A stretch of 64,000 bases of DNA from Candidatus Rifleibacterium amylolyticum (GTDB taxonomy: Bacteria > Muiribacteriota > Ozemobacteria > Ozemobacterales > Ozemobacteraceae): contig JAACJG010000007.1 in assembly GCA_009917695.1 (NCBI GenBank), forward strand, positions 37,750-101,749, in the 5' to 3' direction. Both the position numbers and the translations under genes were made by a program. Numbering within the stretch: position 1 is the stretch's first letter; each line of letters begins with the position of its first letter. Positions 1 to 7,639 of the stretch are shown here, one piece after another. The notes beneath the pieces were generated by a model. That model was not told the origin of the DNA and ran no database searches. It was given only the letters and a program-made list of their open reading frames with translations.

Positions 1-362
1 TATTCAGAATCGCCCGCAACCTGCTTATCGACGAGTGGCGAAAGTCAGGGCACCGCGAAGTCCTGTCAGAAAATCTGCCTGAAGTAGCTGACCAGTCGAT
101 GCCGGTCGAAGAAGAAGTCATCAACGCGATCGAACATGCGCAGATGAAAGCCATGATCGATGAGTGTCTCGAACTTCTCGACGAAGACAGCCGTATGACT
201 GTATGTCTGGTATATCTGGCCGGGCTGAGCATTCCAGAACTGGCCGAAGTGATGGAAATGCCGCTGGGCACAGCTAAAACGCGGGTGCGACAGGCTCGCC
301 TCAAACTCGACGCCATGCTCTGCGAGAAAATGCAGATAAAAAGGGTTGAACAAGGCCTATGA
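1..362 (+). CDS. RNA polymerase ECF sigma factor, 5' end missing
   Basis: The reading frame is open from the window edge, so the start lies upstream. The visible part begins with the end of sigma region 2 (ARNLLIDEWRK, the typical helix after the -10-binding segment) and continues through a short linker into region 4 with a helix-turn-helix (LAGLSIPELAEVMEMPLGTA, then KTRVRQARLKL). This is the layout of group 4 (ECF) sigma factors. The TGA stop overlaps the ATG of the next gene, which encodes a membrane anti-sigma factor, the usual operon pairing for ECF sigma factors. The sigma factor would be held inactive at the membrane until its partner is modified or cleaved. The stimulus cannot be told from the sequence. 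Confidence 0.93.
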   Translation, partial: FRIARNLLIDEWRKSGHREVLSENLPEVADQSMPVEEEVINAIEHAQMKAMIDECLELLDEDSRMTVCLVYLAGLSIPELAEVMEMPLGTAKTRVRQARLKLDAMLCEKMQIKRVEQGL

Positions 363-1447
363 ACTGCAATGAATTTAAAAACCTGATTGGAGAAGCCGAA
401 AATCTGGCTGTATTCAGCCAGACACCTGAGGCTGCCGCGCATCTTAAAAGCTGCTCTGACTGCCGGGCAAAACTGGCATTCGAAGAGAAACTTCGCCAGG
501 GCTTTGCCGGTATTGCCAGCGAAGCTGCGCCGCCCGATCTTGCAGCAAAAATCATGGCAATTCAGGCAGAACAGATGTCCCGGACCAATATGCATAACGA
601 GCCTTCGCAAGCCGATGGCTGGTTTGACCGCCTGCTCCTTTCACTTCAGGGCTTCCCCTTTAAAGTGGCTTTTGCAGCAGGCTTTACCGGGTTTCTGGCA
701 GCAGTACTGATTCTGCGCCAGCCACAGACAGCGCCGGTAAGTCAGCCGGCTACTATCGCTTCCGGTCAGCGTCAGGAAGTTCCGGCACCGGCCAGCGATG
801 AAAAACTGCTGCTGGCAAAATCAGAAAACAAGAGTTTACAGACTCTCGAAGAAGAATCTACGGAGCCGGCCACCATGCAGATGGCAATGGCACCGAAAGA
901 AAGACGGCAGGTTCTGCCCGATGGCTTGAAGAAAAGTGCGCCGGTTCTTGAGCAGATCGACACAAGAGCTGAAAGGGCTGATAATGAAGAACGCATACCC
1001 GGCGCTATCACCTTCACTCTCGACAGCAGCGACGATGCTTTCATGGCTGACAAAGATGCCGGCGCGGCGACTCTTGCCGACCAGCCCGCCGCCTCAGAAG
1101 CTGATATGCAGCTGGCGCTGGCGCCGGAGAGGGAACGCGCCGCCGTTAAGGCAGTCAGCCCGGCAGCAACATCGAGATTTGCACCACCGCCTGCTGCCAC
1201 GCCGCCACGCCTTGCCGCATCTAAAAAAGCCGAGTCGGCAGCTGCTGACCCGGCAGGAGAAGAGCTGCGCGAGCTGCTCGAAAGCAGCGGCTTAGAACTG
1301 GCTGAAGGCTTTATCGATATCGACGATCTGGCAATGCGCGGCTACCTGCCCTCAGCCAAACTCCGCAGGCTGCGACCGCCTTCTGGCAGCGGCTGGTATC
1401 TACAGAAAACCGGCGACAGACTCCGAGTTTTCCTGAAAAAACGCTGA
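359..1447 (+). CDS. Transmembrane anti-sigma factor with zinc-finger-type N-terminus
   Basis: This 362-residue protein overlaps the ECF sigma gene by 4 bases (ATGA). Residues about 20-40 contain the HxxxCxxC pattern (HLKSCSDC) typical of ZAS anti-sigma domains. A single membrane helix follows at about residues 98-120 (VAFAAGFTGFLAAVLIL). Beyond it is a long Ala/Pro/Glu-rich, probably extended extracytoplasmic region of about 190 residues, and then a compact C-terminal segment (about 300-362) ending in a basic tail. The cytoplasmic zinc-binding part should bind the sigma factor and the outer part should sense a signal. The large outer region is longer than in minimal anti-sigma factors and its ligand is unknown. 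The sigma/anti-sigma assignment is well supported by motif and position; the sensing role is inferred. Confidence 0.85.
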   Translation: MNCNEFKNLIGEAENLAVFSQTPEAAAHLKSCSDCRAKLAFEEKLRQGFAGIASEAAPPDLAAKIMAIQAEQMSRTNMHNEPSQADGWFDRLLLSLQGFPFKVAFAAGFTGFLAAVLILRQPQTAPVSQPATIASGQRQEVPAPASDEKLLLAKSENKSLQTLEEESTEPATMQMAMAPKERRQVLPDGLKKSAPVLEQIDTRAERADNEERIPGAITFTLDSSDDAFMADKDAGAATLADQPAASEADMQLALAPERERAAVKAVSPAATSRFAPPPAATPPRLAASKKAESAAADPAGEELRELLESSGLELAEGFIDIDDLAMRGYLPSAKLRRLRPPSGSGWYLQKTGDRLRVFLKKR

Positions 1448-1532
1448 CCGAAGTATTGTAAAAAAATAATTTCCCCAAATGGTTTTTCGGCTGATCTAAC
1501 TGGTGAAACAAAATCAGAACCAGGAGGTCAGC

Positions 1533-2012
1533 ATGAAAAGTTATATGGGGTTTCTTCTTTTAGCAGGTTTTATGGTGACTGCATCGGCGTGGCAGCATCT
1601 CGAAAACAATTGTAATCAAAGCGTCAGGATCTTCAGAACCAGACAGATGCTTATCGAAAGTTTTGCACAGCTCGATCTGCAAAAAATTCTTGCACAGAGC
1701 ACCGAATATCTTGAAGAGCTCGACGCAGGCTATGACAATGACAATAAAAGATTTTTCATCGAACAGCCGGCACCGGGCAGCATGTATGATGATGCCGGGA
1801 TACTGCTGCTGATAAGTTATCCACGCCCGGATGAAGCAGAGATATGTATCTACGCCCCTGAACACCTTTCCTGGCAATGGTTGCGCAGCCGGGTCAGACG
1901 AAGCGGTTCGTGCATAAACGCGCCGATGCTGTTCGAACCCATGCTGCAGCCTGAAGACCTGCAACCTTACAGCCTGCCAGATCAGTTCCGCCCGTACACT
2001 AAGAAGTTGTAA
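1533..2012 (+). CDS. Small secreted protein of unknown function
   Basis: The start chosen is ATG 1533 because a strong Shine-Dalgarno AGGAGG lies at 1522-1527. A GTG at 1503 in the same frame lacks such a site. The 159-residue product begins with a signal peptide (MKSYMGFLLLAGFMVTASA), so it is probably exported. The mature part has two cysteines (near residues 25 and 127) that could form a disulfide, and no family I recognise. It lies 55 bases after the anti-sigma gene and before thioredoxin, which would suit a small envelope protein that needs thiol chemistry, but that link is only positional. Confidence 0.7.
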   Translation: MKSYMGFLLLAGFMVTASAWQHLENNCNQSVRIFRTRQMLIESFAQLDLQKILAQSTEYLEELDAGYDNDNKRFFIEQPAPGSMYDDAGILLLISYPRPDEAEICIYAPEHLSWQWLRSRVRRSGSCINAPMLFEPMLQPEDLQPYSLPDQFRPYTKKL

Positions 2013-2035
2013 TATCGGTTTAAAGAGTGTATTCT
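2007..2035 (+). promoter_or_regulatory. Candidate sigma-70-type promoter for trxA
   Basis: TTGTAA at 2007-2012 and TATTCT at 2030-2035 are separated by 17 bases, about 37 bases upstream of the trxA start. The -35 box overlaps the stop of the preceding gene. Both boxes are imperfect, so this is a candidate only. Confidence 0.35.
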
Positions 2036-2071
2036 TTTCTGGTTATTACACCTTAACAGGAGGCTATTATT

Positions 2072-2392
2072 ATGGCGATGGAACTTAACAGCAGCAGCTT
2101 TCAAACCGAGATCGCTGATTATAAAGGCGGGGCCGTGGTAGATTTCTGGGCACCCTGGTGTGGGCCATGCCGCATGATGACGCCGATTATCGACAGTCTT
2201 TCTGCCAAACTGGCCGGCAAAGTCAAGATTGCCAAGGTCAATGTCGATGACAGCCCTGATATCGCAGCCAAATTCAATGTTTCGACAATACCGACAATCA
2301 TCTTTTTCAAAGACGGTAAAGCGGTACATACCACGATTGGCGTCGTTCCCGAAGCCGAACTGGAGAACCAGATCAAGGCCAACCTGCTCTGA
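2072..2392 (+). CDS. trxA: Thioredoxin
   Basis: This is a 106-residue single-domain thioredoxin with the canonical active site WCGPC (Cys30 and Cys33) and the cis-proline segment STIPTIIFF near residue 71. It has no signal peptide, so it is cytoplasmic. It would reduce protein disulfides using electrons from thioredoxin reductase, which is not in the window. The length matches the family. ATG 2072 is preceded by an AGGAGG-type ribosome site at about 2058-2064. The gene is followed 32 bases later by glgB, possibly co-transcribed. Confidence 0.96.
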   Translation: MAMELNSSSFQTEIADYKGGAVVDFWAPWCGPCRMMTPIIDSLSAKLAGKVKIAKVNVDDSPDIAAKFNVSTIPTIIFFKDGKAVHTTIGVVPEAELENQIKANLL

Positions 2393-2424
2393 TCTTCAGA
2401 GCCTAAACTAATCAGGAGCAGCGC

Positions 2425-4644
2425 ATGAACCAGATCATCAACAAAGACGCCATCGAGTCTATTATCAGAACAGATCATCACGATCCCTTTCAGATTCTTG
2501 GCGCTCATCTCGCCGACTTGAAGGGTAAAAAGTGTGTTACCGTCAGAGCTTTTCTGCCAGATGCAGAGAAGGTAGAAATCATCGACATCAGCAATGGTCA
2601 GGCGTTTACCGCAAACAAGCTGCATGACGCCGGTTTTTTCGAGGCCGTAATTGCTGAACGCGACAAAGTCTTTGCTTATCGTATCAAAAGTCATTATCAG
2701 AATGGCGCCAGCGCTGAATTCTATGATTCATACGCTTTTACGCCCAGCATCGGCGAAACCGACCAGTATCTGTTCAACGAAGGCAACCATCACGAACTCT
2801 ACGAAAAAATGGGTGCACACATCAGATACATGGATTATTTCGAAGACAAGCTCGGCGGCATCTCCTTCTGCGTCTGGGCGCCAAACGCCCGCCGCGTCAG
2901 TGTCATCGGCGACTTCAACTGCTGGGATGGCCGACGTCATGTCATGCGCTCGCTCGGCAATTCCGGCGTCTGGGAAATTTTCGTGCCCGGTCTCAGTGTT
3001 GGTCAGAACTATAAGTTCGAAGTAAAGACTACAGCAGGCCATCTGCTCGAAAAAATCGACCCATTCGCATTTTACGCCGAAGTGCGCCCGAAAACCGCCA
3101 GCAAAATCTACGACCTGGAAGGCTATGACTGGACCGATAAAGACTGGATGCAGCATCGCCCGCACCGCGACTGGAAACGTGAGCCGGTCTCAATATACGA
3201 ATGCCATCTGGGCTCGTTCATGCGCAATCCCCAAGAGGGAAACCGCTTCATGACCTATCGTGAACTCGCACCGATCATTGCCGACTACGTCAAAAAAGTC
3301 GGCTACACCCATATTGAACTGATGCCAATTACCGAACATCCTCTCGACATGTCGTGGGGTTATCAGGTAACCGGCTATTTTGCTCCGACCAGCCGTTTTG
3401 GCAGCCCGAAAGATTTCATGTATTTCGTCGATTACATGCATCAGCAGGGAATCGGCGTGCTGCTCGACTGGGTACCGGCGCATTTTCCCAAAGACGCGCA
3501 TGGTCTGGCACAGTTCGACGGCACCGCGCTTTACGAACATGCTGACCCGCGTCAGGGCGAACACAAAGACTGGTCGACGCTGATCTTCAACTTCGGCCGT
3601 AACGAAGTCAAAAACTTTCTGATCAGCAGCGCCCTGTTCTGGATGGAAAAGTATCACATCGATGGCCTGCGCGTTGACGCTGTCGCCTCGATGCTCTATC
3701 TCGACTACTCACGCAAAGACGGTGAATGGATTCCCAACCGCTATGGCGGCCGCGAAAACATCGAAGCTATCGAATTTCTCAAGTATCTCAACAGCATCTG
3801 TCAGATCAAACACCCTGGCGTCATGAACGTCGCCGAAGAATCGACAGCCTGGCCGGGAGTTTCCAAGCCCTGCAGCGAAGACGGTCTCGGCTTCACCTTC
3901 AAGTGGAACATGGGCTGGATGAACGACACATTGGCATACTTCCAGAAAGACCCGATTTACCGCAAGTTCCATCACAACAACCTGACTTTCCCGCTGATTT
4001 ACGCCTTCCACGAAAATTTCATCTACGTGCTGTCACATGATGAAGTAGTGCATGGAAAGGGCAACCTGATCAACAAGATGCCCGGCGATTTCTGGCAGAA
4101 ATTCGCCAATATGCGCCTGCTCTTCTGCATGATGTGGGCGATGCCGGGCAAAAAGCTGCTGTTTCAGGGCAGCGATTTCGGGCAGTGGAACGAATGGAAC
4201 AGCAATCAGAGCGTAGACTGGCACCTGCTCGAGTATGATTCACACATGGGCCTGCAAAGACTGCTCGCGCATCTCAATCATCTTTACCGCAATGAACCCT
4301 GTCTGCACCAGAAAGACTGCGATTACACCGGCTTTGAATGGATCAATTTCGACGACAGCGCAAGCAGCATGATCAGCTGGGTTCGCAAAGGCGACAACCC
4401 TGACGATCTGATGGTCTTCGTTGCCAACTTTACACCGGTACCGCGCACGGATTACCGTCTGGGCGTGCCGCGCGAAGGCTATTACAAAGAAATTCTCAAC
4501 TCCGACTCCGAAATGTATTTTGGCTCGAACATCGGCAACTACGGCGGCCGCTGGACAGAAAAACACGGCTGGCACTACCGTGACCAGTCGATTCTGATCG
4601 ACATTCCGCCGCTGGCGATGGTTGGCTTCAAACTCTCGGTATAA
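2425..4644 (+). CDS. glgB: 1,4-alpha-glucan branching enzyme
   Basis: This 739-residue GH13 enzyme forms alpha-1,6 branches in glycogen. The domain order is an N-terminal branching-enzyme module (about 1-110), a CBM48 module (about 125-220, including GDFNCWDG), the catalytic barrel (about 260-620) and a C-terminal beta domain ending in [12 protein letters not shown]. Catalytic residues are visible: Asp418 in [10 protein letters not shown], the acid/base Glu in AEEST (471/472), and the third acidic residue Asp539 in LSHDE. Length and motifs match full-length bacterial GlgB. The ribosome site AGGAG precedes ATG 2425. No other glycogen gene is adjacent, so glycogen metabolism is scattered in this genome. 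Confidence 0.97.
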   Translation: MNQIINKDAIESIIRTDHHDPFQILGAHLADLKGKKCVTVRAFLPDAEKVEIIDISNGQAFTANKLHDAGFFEAVIAERDKVFAYRIKSHYQNGASAEFYDSYAFTPSIGETDQYLFNEGNHHELYEKMGAHIRYMDYFEDKLGGISFCVWAPNARRVSVIGDFNCWDGRRHVMRSLGNSGVWEIFVPGLSVGQNYKFEVKTTAGHLLEKIDPFAFYAEVRPKTASKIYDLEGYDWTDKDWMQHRPHRDWKREPVSIYECHLGSFMRNPQEGNRFMTYRELAPIIADYVKKVGYTHIELMPITEHPLDMSWGYQVTGYFAPTSRFGSPKDFMYFVDYMHQQGIGVLLDWVPAHFPKDAHGLAQFDGTALYEHADPRQGEHKDWSTLIFNFGRNEVKNFLISSALFWMEKYHIDGLRVDAVASMLYLDYSRKDGEWIPNRYGGRENIEAIEFLKYLNSICQIKHPGVMNVAEESTAWPGVSKPCSEDGLGFTFKWNMGWMNDTLAYFQKDPIYRKFHHNNLTFPLIYAFHENFIYVLSHDEVVHGKGNLINKMPGDFWQKFANMRLLFCMMWAMPGKKLLFQGSDFGQWNEWNSNQSVDWHLLEYDSHMGLQRLLAHLNHLYRNEPCLHQKDCDYTGFEWINFDDSASSMISWVRKGDNPDDLMVFVANFTPVPRTDYRLGVPREGYYKEILNSDSEMYFGSNIGNYGGRWTEKHGWHYRDQSILIDIPPLAMVGFKLSV

Positions 4645-4661
4645 AGTCTTGATATCTGCAT

Positions 4662-4706
4662 CTGGCTGTTTCGTAAGTTGCTGAAACTCACGAAACAGCC
4701 AGTTTC
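4662..4706 (+). terminator. Hairpin terminator after glgB
   Basis: A perfect 13-base inverted repeat (4662-4674 and 4690-4702) with a 15-base loop lies just after the glgB stop, followed by a short T-rich stretch. The loop carries a further AGTT/AACT pairing. It separates glgB from the phosphatase pair. Confidence 0.7.
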
Positions 4707-4750
4707 ATTATAAGCGAGACTGCCGGAACACTATTCAGGAGCGCAGATAG

Positions 4751-7639
4751 ATGATAGCGCAAAAACAGACGTTACAGAAGCGCTTTCCGGTATTTACCGG
4801 CCTTGCGCTGTTCATCTGTTTTGCTCTTTTTCCGCTGTTTCTCATCGACGCTGCGCTGAGTCGGGTGTTGCAGATTCAATATGAGAAAAATCTCGATCGG
4901 GCTGGAAAACAGCTCGACAGCGCTCTGAATACTCTTGAAAAATACAGCAGCGACAGTCATTTTGCTCACCTGCTTCTTAAAGATACTTTTCAGAAAGCTT
5001 TAAACAGCGACACCCCAAAGGCGGAACTGCATAACCAGCTACAGCAGCTGAAGCAGCAGCATCCCGGCATGTTCTTTTTCATAGTCTGGGATGAAAGCGG
5101 CAGCATAATCAGAGAAGCTACCGACGAAACCGCCTTCGCCTATATTCTTCGCGAAGTCTATAAACTGCTGCACGATCTCGCCGAAAACTGCCGCCGCTAT
5201 TATCCCGGCGCACCCGAAAAGATCGCCGGCATCGATCGTCGCCTCAAACTGGTGCGCCATTATATCGGCAGAATTGTCTCCCAAAATTGGCTGCAACGCC
5301 CGTTACAATCAGAACGCAAGGCCAGCACCATAATTGCAGAGGCTTCTGGTAAAAAAAACCAGTTCTGGTATGCTGTCGACCAACGCATAACCATGCTGGC
5401 CTTCATTCACAGCGACTTTTTTGTCGGCAACCCAGGACTGAAATATGCAATTAAAAGACTGCAAGCCGATAATCCTGCATTGCAGGCAGGATTCACCAGA
5501 TATCCGATCGATCCTGAAACCATTTTTCTGCCTGATAAAGAAGCTGAACCGGCTGATATTGCGATTGCCGTCAGCCGCTTCGAGAATCTCTATCCCGGCA
5601 ATCTGCTTCGTCACAAAGGCAAGCTGCTATCATACCGTTATATAAACCCCGATATCAGAGCGTTCTGCTACCTGCCCGAACAGATGCTGCCCGATGTGGC
5701 GCAGCGTAAGATGGAACTGGCTATCCAGCTTCTGTTATTGCTCGGGATTCTCATCTTTCTCGCATGGCTGGCGTCAAAAAAACACCAGATCACCCATGTT
5801 CCCGCACAGATCAAGCTTTCTGCGCTCTTTCTCTATGCCGGCGGCATACCACTTCTTATCATTTTTATCATTGGCGCGGATTATCTACAGCAGAAACGCC
5901 ATGAACTCATCTATGCCGGGCAGTCGCACGGACTAGAGCAACTGCGCCAGATCGACGATGGTTTTGTCGATTATCTCGCCAGCAGCGCCGAAAAAATCAG
6001 AAAGCTCCTGCAAAACCATATAGACAAAGACCTGCCCCTGGAGCAGCAGAAAAACAGTATTGCTCAACTGCGAGCAAAGCTCGGCCGAGAGTTTGAACCG
6101 GGCAGCATGATGCTTTTTGACACAAACGGCCGCAACCACATCGGCACCGAAGATAACATGCCATTTCCCGACCCGGCTGCGATCAGTCAGGTCAGTAAGG
6201 ATACTCTCGAATTTCTCAATAAATCCAATACCTTTAACTTCTCTCTGTCTAAAATTTCACGGCCGGTTGCCATCGACTTTGGCTACCGCTCGCAATTCAT
6301 CTCAAACTTCTCTGTCGGCTCACATGAAACATACGCCTTTTTTGGCAGCACCGGCCGCCCCGAGCAATACAGGCTCTCAGGCATGTTTTTTCTGTTCTGG
6401 CGAACAGAAGACCTGCAAAGAAAATACCTCGAACTGACAATGCATGCAAAACCTTTAATGACCGCGCATTTTCCCGAAAGCGATCTTTTTCTCAAAACTA
6501 AAACAAGACCGGGCCGGCAATTCGGCGACCTGTTGCATAAAGCATCTTCGCTCCTGATAGTCAGAAGCAGTGAAGTTTCTGATTTAGAAAGTAACTACAC
6601 AGCTGCGGCAATGCGCGGCAATCATCTGAACAAGTCCTGCCTTGGCATTCGAATTCCGCTTCAACAGATAGACAAAGAAATGCAGCAGCATTATCAAAGG
6701 TTTGCCGTTCTGGCAATGCTTTTTCTATTCTTCTGCGGCGGCGGCATAATCATGATGCGACAACGCCTGCTCGAACCTCTTAAACAGTTCAAAGAGGCGA
6801 TCGAAGCGATCGGGCAGCGTAACTTCAGATACCGCCTCCAGCACACCGGGAACAACGAGTTTGGCCAGCTCAGCCGGGCTCTTGATCATACCCTTGAGAA
6901 CCTCAGCGAACTGGAAGTTGCGCGTATTGTTCAGGAAAATATTCTACCCGGCCGCGAATACCGCCAAAACCAGCTGGAACTGCTGGCAACGCTGATCCAG
7001 ATGTCACATATCGGCGGCGATTATTACGACTATTTTGCCGTAAACCCTGAGATAAGCGGAGTGTTTATCGGCGATGTTTCAGGACACGGTATTTCATCTG
7101 CGCTCGTCATGGCAATGGCGCGCTCAGCAATGATTTTCGAGAACCTTACCGAGCCCGATCAGACACATCTGATGCATACTATGAACGATGTAATTTATCA
7201 GATGCGAAAATCCGGTTCCAAAGATTACATGTCGGGACTGTCTTTTTTCATTAATAGCAGAACCGGTGAATACAGCCTTGTCAACGCCGGTCACTGCCCG
7301 CCGATACTTATCAGAAAGGCGGCAGAAAAGGCAGAACTGCAGAAATGCAGCGGCCTCTACTTCGGCTTCAGAGAAGAGTTCGAGGCCCAACCTTTGCATG
7401 GCAAAATGGAACCCGGCGACTTTATGGTTCTCTATACCGACAGCTGGGTCGAAAGCACGGCAAAGGGTGGCATTCCTTTTGGCTTTGCGCGGTTTGAGCA
7501 GGCCTTGCTGAACTGTTGCAACAACGACCTTGCAATCTTCTCCAGGCAAATGTATGCAACCATCGAAAATTGGGAAGAGGAGCGCGCCGACGACATGACG
7601 CTGCTCCTGATAAAATTTGGAGAAAATAATGGCTGCTGA
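4751..7639 (+). CDS. Membrane sensor protein with HAMP and SpoIIE/PP2C-type phosphatase domain
   Basis: A 962-residue protein with a membrane helix near the N-terminus (about 15-36), an extracytoplasmic sensor of about 280 residues, two helices at about 316-370, a second large extracytoplasmic region, and a last helix at about 640-660. A HAMP linker (LLEPLKQFKEAIEAIGQRNF) follows. The C-terminal PP2C/SpoIIE domain (about 735-960) shows the metal-binding motifs GGDYYDYF, GDVSGHG (Asp775) and YTDSWVES. Such proteins dephosphorylate serine on STAS-domain anti-anti-sigma factors in partner-switching pathways. A STAS protein is encoded at 14613-14972. The next gene encodes a full-length paralogue and overlaps this one by 11 bases. 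The signal sensed is unknown. Confidence 0.88.
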   Translation: MIAQKQTLQKRFPVFTGLALFICFALFPLFLIDAALSRVLQIQYEKNLDRAGKQLDSALNTLEKYSSDSHFAHLLLKDTFQKALNSDTPKAELHNQLQQLKQQHPGMFFFIVWDESGSIIREATDETAFAYILREVYKLLHDLAENCRRYYPGAPEKIAGIDRRLKLVRHYIGRIVSQNWLQRPLQSERKASTIIAEASGKKNQFWYAVDQRITMLAFIHSDFFVGNPGLKYAIKRLQADNPALQAGFTRYPIDPETIFLPDKEAEPADIAIAVSRFENLYPGNLLRHKGKLLSYRYINPDIRAFCYLPEQMLPDVAQRKMELAIQLLLLLGILIFLAWLASKKHQITHVPAQIKLSALFLYAGGIPLLIIFIIGADYLQQKRHELIYAGQSHGLEQLRQIDDGFVDYLASSAEKIRKLLQNHIDKDLPLEQQKNSIAQLRAKLGREFEPGSMMLFDTNGRNHIGTEDNMPFPDPAAISQVSKDTLEFLNKSNTFNFSLSKISRPVAIDFGYRSQFISNFSVGSHETYAFFGSTGRPEQYRLSGMFFLFWRTEDLQRKYLELTMHAKPLMTAHFPESDLFLKTKTRPGRQFGDLLHKASSLLIVRSSEVSDLESNYTAAAMRGNHLNKSCLGIRIPLQQIDKEMQQHYQRFAVLAMLFLFFCGGGIIMMRQRLLEPLKQFKEAIEAIGQRNFRYRLQHTGNNEFGQLSRALDHTLENLSELEVARIVQENILPGREYRQNQLELLATLIQMSHIGGDYYDYFAVNPEISGVFIGDVSGHGISSALVMAMARSAMIFENLTEPDQTHLMHTMNDVIYQMRKSGSKDYMSGLSFFINSRTGEYSLVNAGHCPPILIRKAAEKAELQKCSGLYFGFREEFEAQPLHGKMEPGDFMVLYTDSWVESTAKGGIPFGFARFEQALLNCCNNDLAIFSRQMYATIENWEEERADDMTLLLIKFGENNGC

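Noticed and set aside
772..1200. 142-codon minus-strand frame in the anti-sigma gene
   Set aside because: It is a Ser/Ala-rich shadow of the Ala/Pro-rich anti-sigma region with no motif or ribosome site.
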